The translations under genes and the position numbers were made by a program. Below are positions 24,597-35,039 of a stretch of DNA of 64,000 nucleotides, piece by piece. This DNA comes from an uncultured Limosilactobacillus sp. (GTDB taxonomy: Bacteria > Bacillota > Bacilli > Lactobacillales > Lactobacillaceae). The DNA is taken from assembly GCF_934202705.1 (NCBI RefSeq), contig NZ_CAKPYE010000002.1, forward strand, positions 189,083 to 253,082, written 5' to 3'. Below the pieces are notes generated by a model. The model had not been told where the DNA came from, searched no databases, and saw only the letters and a program-made list of their open reading frames with translations. How positions within the stretch are numbered: the stretch's first letter is position 1; the number at the start of each line of letters is the position of its first letter.

Positions 24597-25367
24597 ATGG
24601 GGACAGTAATAGCACTGGCAAATCAAAAAGGTGGCGTTGGTAAAACCACGACGAGTGTCAATTTGGGGGCTTGTTTGGCAGATGCGGGCAAACGGGTGCT
24701 GCTAATTGACCTCGACCCACAAGGTAATGCCACCAGCGGACTCGGAATTGATAAGAAAGAAATCACACAAAGTGTTTATGATGTTTTAATTAATGACGTG
24801 GCACTCAGTGAAGTCATCCAACCAAGTAGTCACCAAGGTTTGGACATTGCCCCAACCACCATTGAATTATCCGGAGCGGAGGTTGAGTTGACCTCAATGA
24901 TGGCTCGAGAAACGCGCTTAAAAGATGGCTTTGCGGATGTTCAAGACCAATATGATTATATCCTGATTGATTGTCCGCCTTCGCTAGGCCTTTTAACGAT
25001 TAATGCCTTTACTGCTGCCAATTCAATTTTGATTCCGGTGCAGAGTGAGTACTACGCGCTGGAAGGATTGAGCCAGTTAATGAATACAATTCAACTAGTT
25101 CGAAAACATTTTAATAAGGATCTGCGCATTGAAGGGGTTCTATTAACGATGTTTGATAAACGGACTAACTTGGGGCAAGAAGTAAACGCAGAAGTGAAGA
25201 AGTTCTTTGGTTCGCAAGTTTATCAGACTGTCATCCCACGGAATGTGCGCTTGTCTGAAGCACCGAGCCACGGATTGGCGATTATTGACTATGATAAACG
25301 GTCAACGGGAGCCAAAGTCTATCAAGAATTAGCAAAGGAAGTGTTGGCTGCTCATGGCGAAAAGTAA
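24597..25367 (+). CDS. parA: Chromosome-partitioning ATPase ParA/Soj
   Basis: Walker-type ATPase that works with ParB in origin segregation and replication control. It is 256 aa. The deviant Walker A motif KGGVGKTTT (residues 11-19) is intact, and IDLDPQGNAT and ILIDCPPSLG are the following conserved ATPase motifs. I chose ATG 24597 (GAAAGGGG upstream) over ATG 24579, which overlaps the noc stop and has no ribosome site. The gene overlaps parB by 14 nt, which indicates coupling. Confidence 0.95.
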   Translation: MGTVIALANQKGGVGKTTTSVNLGACLADAGKRVLLIDLDPQGNATSGLGIDKKEITQSVYDVLINDVALSEVIQPSSHQGLDIAPTTIELSGAEVELTSMMARETRLKDGFADVQDQYDYILIDCPPSLGLLTINAFTAANSILIPVQSEYYALEGLSQLMNTIQLVRKHFNKDLRIEGVLLTMFDKRTNLGQEVNAEVKKFFGSQVYQTVIPRNVRLSEAPSHGLAIIDYDKRSTGAKVYQELAKEVLAAHGEK

Positions 25368-26247
25368 AAAAATGGGTCTCGGTCGTGGGATTGAAGCCCT
25401 CTTTGAAGAAAATAATTTAGAAGAGGCCCAGACAGGCGAAAACATTGTTGAAATTGAACTAACGGCGATTCGCCCGAATCCATATCAACCGCGGCGCATT
25501 TTTGATCAAAAGGCATTAAAAGAACTTGCTAAATCAATTCATGAATCGGGAGTTTTCCAACCGATCATTGTGCGACAACCTGATCCACAAATTAAACGAT
25601 ATGAGATTATTGCTGGTGAGCGACGTTATCGTGCCTCAAAAATTGCTCACCAAACAACCATCCCAGCAATTGTGCGTGATTTTGATGATGAACGGATGAT
25701 GGAAGTTGCGGTTTTAGAAAACCTTCAGCGAGAAGATTTAACGCCACTTGAAGAGGCTCAGGCATATCAAACGTTGATGGATAAATTAACGTTGACGCAA
25801 GCGCAAGTTGCCACAAGGTTAGGCAAGAGTCGTCCATACATTGCTAATTATTTACGTTTGTTGGGGCTCCCAGAGAGTGTCAAAAAGTCACTGCAAGCTG
25901 GTGAACTTTCAATGGGACAGGCTAGAACCTTGTTAGGGTTAAGGGATCGACAAAAGGTCGCACAAGTTGCCCAAAAAGCCATTGCTAATAAGTTAACCGT
26001 GCGTCAGCTGGAAGACTTGGTTACTTCAATGAATGGTCATCATCAGCAGAAAAATCAGTCCAAAAAGTCACAACGGCGTAAGTCGCCTTACTTACGTGAA
26101 GCCGAAAATGAGTTACAAAGTAAATTTGGTACAAAAGTTGCGGTCGCCCCAGCTACCAAGAAAAATACTGGAAAAATTGAAATTCCATATACTTCAGCTG
26201 ATGATTTGACCCGGATTTTAGAGTTGCTCGGGGTATCATTTGATTAA
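25354..26247 (+). CDS. parB: Chromosome-partitioning protein ParB/Spo0J
   Basis: ParB clamp protein that loads at parS sites. It is 297 aa. It begins KKMGLGRGIEALF, the ParA-stimulating N-terminal element typical of true ParB. It then has NPYQPRRIF, IIAGERRYRAS, ENLQREDLTPLEEA and the HTH LTQAQVATRLGKSRPYIANYLRLL. The start overlaps parA. The N-terminal motif separates it from Noc upstream. No canonical complete parS was seen in the window. Confidence 0.95.
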   Translation: MAKSKKMGLGRGIEALFEENNLEEAQTGENIVEIELTAIRPNPYQPRRIFDQKALKELAKSIHESGVFQPIIVRQPDPQIKRYEIIAGERRYRASKIAHQTTIPAIVRDFDDERMMEVAVLENLQREDLTPLEEAQAYQTLMDKLTLTQAQVATRLGKSRPYIANYLRLLGLPESVKKSLQAGELSMGQARTLLGLRDRQKVAQVAQKAIANKLTVRQLEDLVTSMNGHHQQKNQSKKSQRRKSPYLREAENELQSKFGTKVAVAPATKKNTGKIEIPYTSADDLTRILELLGVSFD

Positions 26248-26264
26248 GATTAGGAGTGATTAAA

Positions 26265-26462
26265 ATGGCAGATTACGCACTTAACGATATCGTCATGATG
26301 AAAAAGCAACACCCGTGTGGTACCAACCGTTGGCAGATTATTCGAGTTGGTGCGGACATTAAAATTCAATGCACTGGCTGTGGTCACATTGTGATGATGA
26401 GTCGTTATAATTTTGATAAACGAATGAAAAAGGTTCTCGAAAAAGCAAACCAAGAAAACTAA
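26265..26462 (+). CDS. DUF951 small protein
   Basis: A 65-aa protein of the DUF951 family, which usually sits between parB and ychF in Firmicutes. It has HPCGTNRWQIIRVGADIKIQC and TGCGHIVMMSR, with three Cys that may bind a metal. The start is ATG 26265 with TTAGGAG upstream. The function is not known. Confidence 0.92.
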   Translation: MADYALNDIVMMKKQHPCGTNRWQIIRVGADIKIQCTGCGHIVMMSRYNFDKRMKKVLEKANQEN

Positions 26463-26482
26463 AAAAGGAACGTGAAAAGAAA

Positions 26483-27580
26483 ATGTCATTAACTGCAGGA
26501 ATTGTTGGATTACCGAATGTTGGTAAATCGACGCTGTTTAACGCTATTACTAAGGCCGGTGCGGAAATGGCCAATTATCCGTTTGCAACTATCGATCCGA
26601 ATGTCGGAATGGTTGAGGTTCCGGATCCACGGCTAGATCGGATTAATGAGCTCATCCCGGCTAAAAAGATTGTGCCTACGACCTTTGAATTTACGGATAT
26701 TGCCGGCATTGTAAAGGGTGCTTCTAAGGGGGAGGGACTTGGTAACAAGTTCCTAGAAAACATTCGGCAAACCGATGCCATTGTGCATGTGGTGCGGGCA
26801 TTTGATGATAATGATATTACGAGTGTCACTGGTAAGGTTGACCCAATTGAAGACATCGACACAATTAACCTTGAATTAATAATGGCTGATCTCGAATCTG
26901 TTAACAATCGATTAAGTAAAGTCCAACGGGCAGCAAAGGGTCGCGATAAAGATGCGTTAGCTGAATTAGCGGTCTTGAACAAGATTAAGCCAGTGCTTGA
27001 AGATGGAAAGAGCGCGCGGACAATTGATTTTTCAGATGAAGAACAGAAAATTGTTAAGGGACTTTTCTTGTTAACAACCAAGCCAGTACTTTACGTAGCA
27101 AATATTGCTGAAGAAGATATGGCAGATCCAGACAGTAATAAGTATATGGATGCCATTAAGCAGCATGTGGCCGGCGAAGGTGAAGTTATCGGGGTAGCTG
27201 CGGCTGCCGAAGAATCCATCGCAGAAATGGACGATGATGAAAAAGCAGACTTCCTTGAAATGGAAGGCGTTAAGGAACCTGGGTTGAATCGGTTGATTCG
27301 GGCAGCTTACAAATTACTCGGCTTGGAAACGTTCTTTACTGCGGGTGGACCAGAAACACGTGCCTGGACTTATCGTAAGGGAACCAAAGCACCTCAAGCA
27401 GCGGGAATTATTCACTCAGACTTTGAACGTGGCTTTATTCGGGCTGAAGTAATGAGCTTTACTGATTTAGACGAATTAGGATCTGCAGCTAAGGTTAAGG
27501 AAGCAGGTAAGTTGCGTCTGGAAGGTAAAGATTACGTCATGCAAGATGGCGACATTGTTGAATTCCGCTTCAATGTTTAA
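26483..27580 (+). CDS. ychF: Ribosome-binding ATPase YchF (Obg-like)
   Basis: TRAFAC-class P-loop ATPase of the OLA1/YchF family, 365 aa, involved in translation and stress. The P loop is GLPNVGKST (residues 8-16) and the G3-like element is DIAGIVKGAS. The base-recognition motif is NIAEED instead of NKxD, which explains ATP preference in this family. A C-terminal TGS domain has FERGFIRAEVM. It follows DUF951 by 20 nt and is part of the par cluster. Confidence 0.96.
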   Translation: MSLTAGIVGLPNVGKSTLFNAITKAGAEMANYPFATIDPNVGMVEVPDPRLDRINELIPAKKIVPTTFEFTDIAGIVKGASKGEGLGNKFLENIRQTDAIVHVVRAFDDNDITSVTGKVDPIEDIDTINLELIMADLESVNNRLSKVQRAAKGRDKDALAELAVLNKIKPVLEDGKSARTIDFSDEEQKIVKGLFLLTTKPVLYVANIAEEDMADPDSNKYMDAIKQHVAGEGEVIGVAAAAEESIAEMDDDEKADFLEMEGVKEPGLNRLIRAAYKLLGLETFFTAGGPETRAWTYRKGTKAPQAAGIIHSDFERGFIRAEVMSFTDLDELGSAAKVKEAGKLRLEGKDYVMQDGDIVEFRFNV

Positions 27581-27620
27581 TCTGGACGAGTTAATAACAA
27601 AATAAGAGAGGGGCTATATT

Positions 27621-28397
27621 GTGAGCGAACAACCACGAAATGCTGCTGCTGGACAACGGCAAAAACAATATATTAAAGAGAATAACAAAGAAGCGGGCAA
27701 AACGTTTAGTGAGTATGGCTTAACCCGTAAAAATGAAGAGTTTATTTATCAACTCAACAAACAATTAGATGCTAAGGGCATTCCTGCTGACAAGAAGAGC
27801 GATTATTTGGACAAAACAATTGCTAAGATGCAGGCCGGCCAAAAACAGGGGAAGACTGCGAAGACATTATTTGGGACACCAACTGCGTATGCAGAAGAAT
27901 TAACCAACCCGAAAAAGAAGGAAACTGAAGTTCAAGGGACTAGTAACTTTGGATTGTTAGCATTGGACAATGGAATGATGTTTTTCGCCATTTTCTCCTT
28001 TATGTTTGGTTTGATTTCATTTATGAATCCAAGTTCACTAAGTCCGAATGGCCACTATGGTAGTTCGGGATTAACCGCCATCTTGATTATTGCCATTGCT
28101 GGAGGATTGCTGTTTGGCTACATCGCTAAAATTATGGCACCATCAAAGGATCCGAAGACTGGCAAAATGGTCCAACGTAGCCTATGGGCACGAATCGGAA
28201 TGATTGTGTTGGCTTTTGTGATTTGGATTGGGATTTATACCCTGGCCGGCTTTTTGCCAAACTCAATTAATCCGCAAACCAATAAATGGGTATACATCTT
28301 ACTGGGGATTATTGTCTTTGGGGCAGACCTTTACTTGCGGACGCGTTTCCACATTGTTAATAACGTATTTGCAGGCCAGCCACGTAATCGAAAATAA
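27621..28397 (+). CDS. DUF1129-family membrane protein
   Basis: 258 aa with a GTG start (27621) after AGAGAGGGG. The N-terminal half is soluble and charged (residues 1-105). The second half has four hydrophobic segments (about residues 110-250). It resembles the DUF1129 family found after ychF in lactobacilli. The role is unknown. It lies 41 nt after ychF and is probably co-transcribed. Confidence 0.8.
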   Translation: MSEQPRNAAAGQRQKQYIKENNKEAGKTFSEYGLTRKNEEFIYQLNKQLDAKGIPADKKSDYLDKTIAKMQAGQKQGKTAKTLFGTPTAYAEELTNPKKKETEVQGTSNFGLLALDNGMMFFAIFSFMFGLISFMNPSSLSPNGHYGSSGLTAILIIAIAGGLLFGYIAKIMAPSKDPKTGKMVQRSLWARIGMIVLAFVIWIGIYTLAGFLPNSINPQTNKWVYILLGIIVFGADLYLRTRFHIVNNVFAGQPRNRK

Positions 28398-28449
28398 AGT
28401 TAAAATATCTCTTGACCTGGAGTGAATTTCCTAGTAGGTTAAATACTAA

Positions 28450-29619
<1,170 letters not shown>

Positions 29620-29640
29620 GAGAAATTCAATTTTTAAACT

Positions 29641-29671
29641 GATGCGATCGGTCAAAGATCGCATTTTTTTA
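29641..29671 (+). terminator. Terminator after guaB
   Basis: TGCGATC (29643-29649)/GATCGCA (29657-29663) followed by TTTTTTT. Confidence 0.9.
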
Positions 29672-29782
29672 TTCTCTGAATGAATTTAAATAAATACTTA
29701 AAGCTGTTTTTATCCCCGAGAATTCTTGAGTTAAAGAGTGTATAATTAACCTAGTTATATTCTCGCTAAAGGGGGAGAAACG

Positions 29783-30472
29783 ATGAAAATATTAGTTGTT
29801 GATGATGATAAGGAAATCGTCCAATTACTAGAGATTTACGTCCGTAATGAAGGGTATGAGCCAGTTGCAGCTTATAACGGTAAGGATGCTTTAACGAAGC
29901 TGAACACTACTCCTGATATTGGGTTAGTAATTCTGGATTTAATGATGCCGGAAATGGACGGTATGGAAGTCATCAAGCGCATTCGGAAGGATTCATCCAT
30001 TCCAATCTTGGTACTATCTGCAAAAACCGCGGATATGGATAAAATTCAGGGACTCATTACCGGAGCCGATGATTATGTTACCAAGCCATTTAACCCGCTT
30101 GAAGTGATGGCTCGGGTTCGATCCCTGTTGCGGCGAAGCGAGGGTCAAATGACCAATGATCAACCGGACATTTTAAATGTTGGACCGCTTCAGATTAATA
30201 AGGATTCACATGAGGTGAAGACAATTAATGGGGATTTAATTCAATTAACGGCATTAGAATTCGGCATTCTATATTTATTGGCATCTCATCCGAATCGGGT
30301 ATTTTCTGCAGATGATATTTTTGAACGAGTTTGGCAACAAGAATCAGTGGTGTCTGCGAAGACGGTAATGGTGCACGTAAGTCACTTGCGGGACAAGATC
30401 GAAGCTGCAACTGGCGGTGAAAAAGTGATTGAAACTGTCTGGGGAGTCGGCTACAAAGTCGAAGCGCATTAA
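29783..30472 (+). CDS. OmpR/PhoB-family response regulator
   Basis: 229 aa. The receiver domain has DDD at residues 7-9, phosphoacceptor Asp in VILDLMMPEMDG (about residue 53) and Lys in VTKPF. A C-terminal winged helix (about residues 125-225) ends VWGVGYKVE. It starts at ATG 29783 after GGGGGAG. The kinase gene is 156 nt downstream, separated by a hairpin and a new promoter. The neighbouring D,D-carboxypeptidase suggests cell-wall control, as for VanR-like systems, but the target is inferred. Confidence 0.93.
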   Translation: MKILVVDDDKEIVQLLEIYVRNEGYEPVAAYNGKDALTKLNTTPDIGLVILDLMMPEMDGMEVIKRIRKDSSIPILVLSAKTADMDKIQGLITGADDYVTKPFNPLEVMARVRSLLRRSEGQMTNDQPDILNVGPLQINKDSHEVKTINGDLIQLTALEFGILYLLASHPNRVFSADDIFERVWQQESVVSAKTVMVHVSHLRDKIEAATGGEKVIETVWGVGYKVEAH

Positions 30473-30494
30473 CCAATTGTAATTTTTAAAAATG

Positions 30495-30533
30495 AAGGCT
30501 TCAGAGTTCGATATTGAACACTGGAGCCTCTTT
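30495..30533 (+). terminator. Terminator between response regulator and kinase
   Basis: GGCTTCAG.GTTC (30497-30509) pairs with GAAC.CTGGAGCC (30516-30528) with one mismatch. The T run is short (TCTTTAT), so it may be leaky. Confidence 0.6.
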
Positions 30534-30567
30534 ATGTGTATTACGATGAATCAAAAAGCGCGTTACA

Positions 30568-30595
30568 TTGGCGCTGAGTGGAAAGATGATATAAT
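30568..30595 (+). promoter_or_regulatory. Promoter of histidine kinase
   Basis: TTGGCG (30568-30573), 16 nt, TATAAT (30590-30595), 33 nt before the kinase start. Confidence 0.6.
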
Positions 30596-30628
30596 AAGGC
30601 GTGAATTTAAAAAAGCGGGGAAAGTAGT

Positions 30629-31783
30629 TTGAAACTAACAGCACGGGAAAAAGGTTCACTCTTCTTTGAAGGAGTTATTACAGTAATTCTGTTGATTTTG
30701 ATTAACTTAGCGTTAATCGTAATTCTGCAAGATTTGATCCAGGGGAACCCGGGAGTAGCCAGCGGAATTTTTATTATCAAAAAATCATTAAAGATTGGTC
30801 CGTTTCAAGCGCAGATTTGGTCGTATCAGCGGATTGTCATTGGTCTATTTATTGTGATTGACATTTTTGTTGTTTGGTGGCGACTGCTACGACGTTATCA
30901 TCAATACCAAATTAATCATATCATTAAAGAACTTCATTATATTGCTCAGGGACACCTAGATCACCGAATTCCATTTCGGTTGAAGGGGAGAACCCAGCAT
31001 GTTGTGACGAGTGTCAACGCACTTGTTGATAGTGCGGTTCAATCGATGAATGACGAACGACAAATTGAGAAATCAAAGGATGAATTAATCACTAACGTCA
31101 GTCATGATTTACGAACACCATTAACCAGCATTATTGGCTATCTGCGGTTAATTGAGGATAAGCAATATCACTCTGAAGAAGACATTCTGAAGTATTCTCA
31201 TATTGCCTATGAAAAAGCTAAACAAATGAAGAACATGGTTGAAGACCTTTTCGAGTATACTAAGGTTCAGCAGCATGGAGCCCCGGTGAATTTCATGGCA
31301 GTTGACCTCGGGCAATTACTAGAACAAGTTTGTGCTAGCTTTGAGCTGGAAGGTGAAAATCGGGGAATCGAAGTGAGTTCACAAACCACGCCGTCTCCGT
31401 TAATGATCGATGGGGATCCGGAAAAGCTGGGCCGAGTGTTCAGTAATCTAGTGGCCAATGGAATTAAGTACGGTCATGGTGCCAGCTATATCCGCTTAAA
31501 TGCTGTTCAGCATAACGATCAAGTAACGGTAACGGTTGCCAACGACGGCGAACGGATTCCTGTAGACTCGCTTGACCACTTATTCGAGCGTTTTTATCGA
31601 GTCGAAGCGTCACGTTCGAAGGCCACCGGTGGAACTGGGTTGGGCTTAGCGATCGTTAAAAGTGTTGTTGACCTGCATCATGGGAATGTTGAGGTGCAAT
31701 CTGATGATCACCAAACAGCATTTATTGTTACCCTACCAACTAAACAGGAGAAAGCGGGGACAGTTCATCATGAAACGAATTAA
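30629..31783 (+). CDS. Sensor histidine kinase
   Basis: 384 aa, TTG start (30629) after GCGGGGAAAG. Two membrane segments (about residues 13-33 and 70-92) flank a short extracellular loop. A HAMP-like linker follows, then HisKA with the phosphorylated His in NVSHDLRTPLTSI, and HATPase with the N box (NLVANGIKYG) and G boxes (GGTGLGLAIVK). It is the partner of the response regulator upstream. It overlaps the carboxypeptidase start by 14 nt, so these two are translationally coupled. Confidence 0.93.
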   Translation: MKLTAREKGSLFFEGVITVILLILINLALIVILQDLIQGNPGVASGIFIIKKSLKIGPFQAQIWSYQRIVIGLFIVIDIFVVWWRLLRRYHQYQINHIIKELHYIAQGHLDHRIPFRLKGRTQHVVTSVNALVDSAVQSMNDERQIEKSKDELITNVSHDLRTPLTSIIGYLRLIEDKQYHSEEDILKYSHIAYEKAKQMKNMVEDLFEYTKVQQHGAPVNFMAVDLGQLLEQVCASFELEGENRGIEVSSQTTPSPLMIDGDPEKLGRVFSNLVANGIKYGHGASYIRLNAVQHNDQVTVTVANDGERIPVDSLDHLFERFYRVEASRSKATGGTGLGLAIVKSVVDLHHGNVEVQSDDHQTAFIVTLPTKQEKAGTVHHETN

Positions 31784-32972
31784 ACGAGGATTAATTAGCC
31801 TGTTTATTACGATAGTAACGGTTTGTGGAACTTTATTTGGCGGATTGACGATTGGCCATGCGGCACCAATTAATGCCAGTGCCGCGTTTGCCATTGATGC
31901 GCAAACTGGACAGGTATTGTACAACCATAATGGTGACCAACGGTTAGCGGTAGCTTCCATGAGTAAGCTACTTACGGTCGCGGTAATTGAGAATGAGATC
32001 AGTACTGGTCAATTGAAGTGGTCAACGAAGGTCAAAATTACCCCAGCTGAAGCTAAATTATCAACGGCGCAGGGCTATTCAAATGTTCCGCTTAAGGCGG
32101 GAAAGAAATATTCAGTCAAGCAATTAACGGAAGCGGCATTGATCAAATCTGGTGATGCAGCAACGATTGCACTAACACGGGCCAAAGGGCAAAATACACA
32201 GCAGTTTGTTAAACAAATGGGGATAATGGCGGACCGCCTTGGTTTAAAAAATTTTCGACTTTATAACGGGGTTGGTTTAGAGAATAAGGATATGTCCAGC
32301 TTTAAACTGCCAAACACTTCGGCAACTGCCGAAAACCAAATGACTGCTCGTGATGTGGCGAAAGTTGCTCGTTATTTAATTCGCAATTATCCGGCCGTTT
32401 TGAAAATTACCCAGCGGCAAACGTTAATGTGGGATGGCAAAAGTTACCAAAATAGTAATGAATTATTACCGGGGAATGCGAAAGCACCTGAAAAAATAAA
32501 AGTTGATGGTCTGAAAACGGGGACATCTGATAAGGCTGGCCAATGCCTGGTATCCACGGGAACGTATCACGGGCACCGTATTATTACTGTGGTGATGCAT
32601 GCAAAGGATCGTTTCGTTCAAACGAAAGCCCTTTATCGAGAGATCTTTACTAAATGGCGACCCGTAACAACCAAGTCAGTACAAACGGTAAGGGTTAGTC
32701 ATGGACAGCAAAAAAACGTGCAGGTGACAACGAAACACCGAGTGACAATCTGGCACCCTCAGCAGGCCACAATCAAACCACAGTTTATTGCCGACGCACA
32801 TAAGAAAGCTGGTCAAAAGCTCAAAGCACCATTGAAACGAGATACCCGAGTTGGAAAATTACGTTACTCACAATTGAAGACTGTTAATAATCAGCCACTT
32901 CAATTCGGCGTTTATCCAGTTAACGACGTCAAACGGAGCGGTTTGCTTGGTTGGCTAGGAAGCCTGTTTTAA
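31770..32972 (+). CDS. dacA: D-alanyl-D-alanine carboxypeptidase (PBP5/6 type)
   Basis: Trims the terminal D-Ala of peptidoglycan stem peptides outside the membrane. It is 400 aa. A signal peptide covers about residues 1-32 (KRIKRG, hydrophobic stretch, GHAAP). The active-site motifs are SMSK (SxxK), SGD (SxN position) and KTGTSD. A C-terminal beta domain and a basic tail follow. I chose ATG 31770, which overlaps the kinase 3' end; the longer frame from 31662 lies inside the kinase gene. Co-transcription with the kinase suggests that it belongs to the same regulon. Confidence 0.93.
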   Translation: MKRIKRGLISLFITIVTVCGTLFGGLTIGHAAPINASAAFAIDAQTGQVLYNHNGDQRLAVASMSKLLTVAVIENEISTGQLKWSTKVKITPAEAKLSTAQGYSNVPLKAGKKYSVKQLTEAALIKSGDAATIALTRAKGQNTQQFVKQMGIMADRLGLKNFRLYNGVGLENKDMSSFKLPNTSATAENQMTARDVAKVARYLIRNYPAVLKITQRQTLMWDGKSYQNSNELLPGNAKAPEKIKVDGLKTGTSDKAGQCLVSTGTYHGHRIITVVMHAKDRFVQTKALYREIFTKWRPVTTKSVQTVRVSHGQQKNVQVTTKHRVTIWHPQQATIKPQFIADAHKKAGQKLKAPLKRDTRVGKLRYSQLKTVNNQPLQFGVYPVNDVKRSGLLGWLGSLF

Positions 32973-33122
32973 CAATTTCTTAAATAATTAATTAAATGTA
33001 AGTGGTTGCACTGATATTAAGTTAAATTTAAATATGATAAACTAATATAGAATATGTGCGTGGAACGTACATGGTCAATTATGACGTAAAATATTGACTT
33101 CATTATTTTGGAGGATTGTTCA

Positions 33123-33977
33123 TTGCAACAAAAAGCCCATCAAATTAATCCAGAAAGGCAACCATGGCTAGAGAACCTTGGAATTGCCATGCCGCTTTGT
33201 TTAAGTTATTTACCAATAGGGGTTGCTTGCGGAATTTTACTGCATGCTGCCGGGATGAACTTCATGCTGACCCTACTGGTTTCTGTTATGGTGTTTTCCG
33301 GGGGTGCTCAATTTATTTTAGCGTCCTTATTGGTGTTGGATGCTCCAGTATCAAGTATTTTCATGACACTCTTTTTCCTTGAATTACGGTATGCCCTTTT
33401 GGGATCGAGTTTATCAAAATATTTCCGTAATGAATCTCAACGGATGGTATTGCTATTTTCGGCATCAATGAATGATGAAAACTATGCAGTTAATTATTTA
33501 AAATTTGCGACCGACAAAAATTGGACGACGCGCGATGCGTTAATGGTGGAACATTATTCTTTAATTTCGTGGGCGAGCGGGAATTTAATCGGCGGATTAA
33601 TTGGTAGTGCGGTCTCCATTGACTTAACAATCGTTGATTTTGCATTAACGGCGCTTTTTATCTATATGATTATCATGCAAATTCAAAATAACATTACCTT
33701 TTTAATCTGCCTATTGTCGATTGTGACGTCGTTCTTCTTTTTACTCCTGACTCGGCATACAGTTGGTATTATTTTGTCAACGGTGGTCACTTCCTTAATT
33801 GGTTTTGCAATTGAAAATCGGGTCCGTAAATATGCTAAGCATCCAGATAAGACCTGGATTTTAGGCAAAATCAAGCGACCACGGATTACCAAAACCACGG
33901 TGGAAGATCTGGAGGGGGAGAATTCCCCTAATGAAGAGCAACAACTCAATTCGGAATTACATGATGGAGATAAGTAA
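33123..33977 (+). CDS. azlC: Branched-chain amino-acid exporter subunit AzlC
   Basis: 284-aa membrane protein of the AzlC family (large subunit of the AzlCD exporter for branched-chain amino acids). It contains the typical PIGVACGILLHAAGM and FSGGAQFI elements and FLELRYALLGSSL. The start is TTG 33123, with GGAGG at 33110-33114; a TTG at 33108 would overlap the ribosome site. A charged C-terminal tail of about 40 residues is longer than usual. It overlaps azlD by one base (TAATG). Confidence 0.92.
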   Translation: MQQKAHQINPERQPWLENLGIAMPLCLSYLPIGVACGILLHAAGMNFMLTLLVSVMVFSGGAQFILASLLVLDAPVSSIFMTLFFLELRYALLGSSLSKYFRNESQRMVLLFSASMNDENYAVNYLKFATDKNWTTRDALMVEHYSLISWASGNLIGGLIGSAVSIDLTIVDFALTALFIYMIIMQIQNNITFLICLLSIVTSFFFLLLTRHTVGIILSTVVTSLIGFAIENRVRKYAKHPDKTWILGKIKRPRITKTTVEDLEGENSPNEEQQLNSELHDGDK

Positions 33978-34396
33978 TGGTTAGTTTAAGCAATAGTCTA
34001 GTATTAGCTTCATTGGTGCCAAGTCATCATAATTTAACGTACCACCTGATCGTCATTTTGCTGTCAGCATTAGCAGCTTTTATCCCTCGGTATTTTCCAA
34101 TGCGGTTTTTTACCAATCGGAAGATTCCGGAATGGTTTAATGAGTGGATGAAATATGTCCCGGTTAGTTTATTTACGGCATTAGTAGTTAAGGGAATTTT
34201 TGTAGATTCAAAATACCGAGTCATTATTGATCATGTTCAATTATTTGGTAATCACCTGACCGTTTATGGATTAGCAAGTTATTTGGTGGCGGCTGTTTGT
34301 GTAGGGCTAGTCGCCTACTTTACCCGGTCGATGCTTTCATCAGTCATTGTTGGCTTAGGGGTCGTCTGGCTACTTTCCATTACGATTGGTGTGTAA
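33977..34396 (+). CDS. azlD: Branched-chain amino-acid exporter subunit AzlD
   Basis: 139-aa membrane protein, the small AzlCD partner. It has FIPRYFPMRFFTNRKIP and MKYVPVSLFTALVVKG, typical of AzlD, and four hydrophobic segments. It starts at ATG 33977, overlapping the azlC stop. An N-terminal stretch of about 20 residues precedes the usual family start, so an internal start is possible. Confidence 0.9.
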   Translation: MVSLSNSLVLASLVPSHHNLTYHLIVILLSALAAFIPRYFPMRFFTNRKIPEWFNEWMKYVPVSLFTALVVKGIFVDSKYRVIIDHVQLFGNHLTVYGLASYLVAAVCVGLVAYFTRSMLSSVIVGLGVVWLLSITIGV

Positions 34397-34448
34397 TCCT
34401 AGCTGGAGGGAGACCTTCAGTTTTTTTATCAAAAAGGGATGATTTGCA

Positions 34449-34994
34449 ATGAAAACAGCTTATTTAATTCATGGAACGTCTACGCGTGATGACGACTGGT
34501 TTCCATGGCTCGCAGAAGCCGTTGTCCCGACAATTAGCTTGGAACGATTATGGCTTCCGGAGCCGTTTAGCCCAGATGTTAAGGCTTGGGATGCAGCCAT
34601 TGACGAGCAAATTCAGCCTACCTATGCTGGACTGACGATGGTTGCGCACAGCTTAGGATGTTTGGCCGCACTCCGCTATGTTAATCGTCACTCATTACAT
34701 GATGTTCGCTTACTATTAGTGGGTGCCTTCGCCCAACCATTACCACATTATCCAGAATTAAATCATTTTATGGAACCGGCGTTGGACTTTCAAAAAATTC
34801 GTGCGAAAGTTAGTCGTGCGGTCGTGATTACCGCTCAAAATGATCCAATTGCACCGTATCAAGATAGCGTGGCAGTTGCTAATCAGTTAAACGCGAAGCT
34901 GATTGTGCGGCCAACCGGTGGCCATTTTCTGAGCAGTGATGGTTTTCAAAAGTTTCCGTTAGTTAAAACGGAATTAATAAATTTGATGGAATAA
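34449..34994 (+). CDS. RBBP9/YdeN-type serine hydrolase
   Basis: 181-aa alpha/beta hydrolase. The nucleophile is in AHSLGC, and the N-terminal LIHGTSTRDDDWFPW, the DP pair in TAQNDPIAPY and the His in GGHFLSSDGF complete the triad. RBBP9-type proteins are serine hydrolases of unclear substrate. The start is ATG 34449 after AAAGGGATG. It lies alone between azlD and a bidirectional terminator. Confidence 0.87.
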   Translation: MKTAYLIHGTSTRDDDWFPWLAEAVVPTISLERLWLPEPFSPDVKAWDAAIDEQIQPTYAGLTMVAHSLGCLAALRYVNRHSLHDVRLLLVGAFAQPLPHYPELNHFMEPALDFQKIRAKVSRAVVITAQNDPIAPYQDSVAVANQLNAKLIVRPTGGHFLSSDGFQKFPLVKTELINLME

Positions 34995-35036
34995 AAAATG
35001 AGCTTCTGCATTTTCAGCAGAAGCTCATTTTTTATA
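34994..35036. terminator. Bidirectional terminator between hydrolase and cfa
   Basis: AAATGAGCTTCTGC (34996-35009)/GCAGAAGCTCATTT (35017-35030), perfect, with A and T runs on the two sides. It serves both convergent genes. Confidence 0.93.
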
Positions 35037-35039
35037 ATA

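Noticed and set aside
26575..27081. 168-codon frame antisense to ychF
   Set aside because: Shadow of ychF; Ser-rich reverse translation is a codon artefact.
31662..31769. N-terminal extension of the carboxypeptidase
   Set aside because: It lies inside the kinase gene; the ATG at 31770 is followed by a normal signal peptide.
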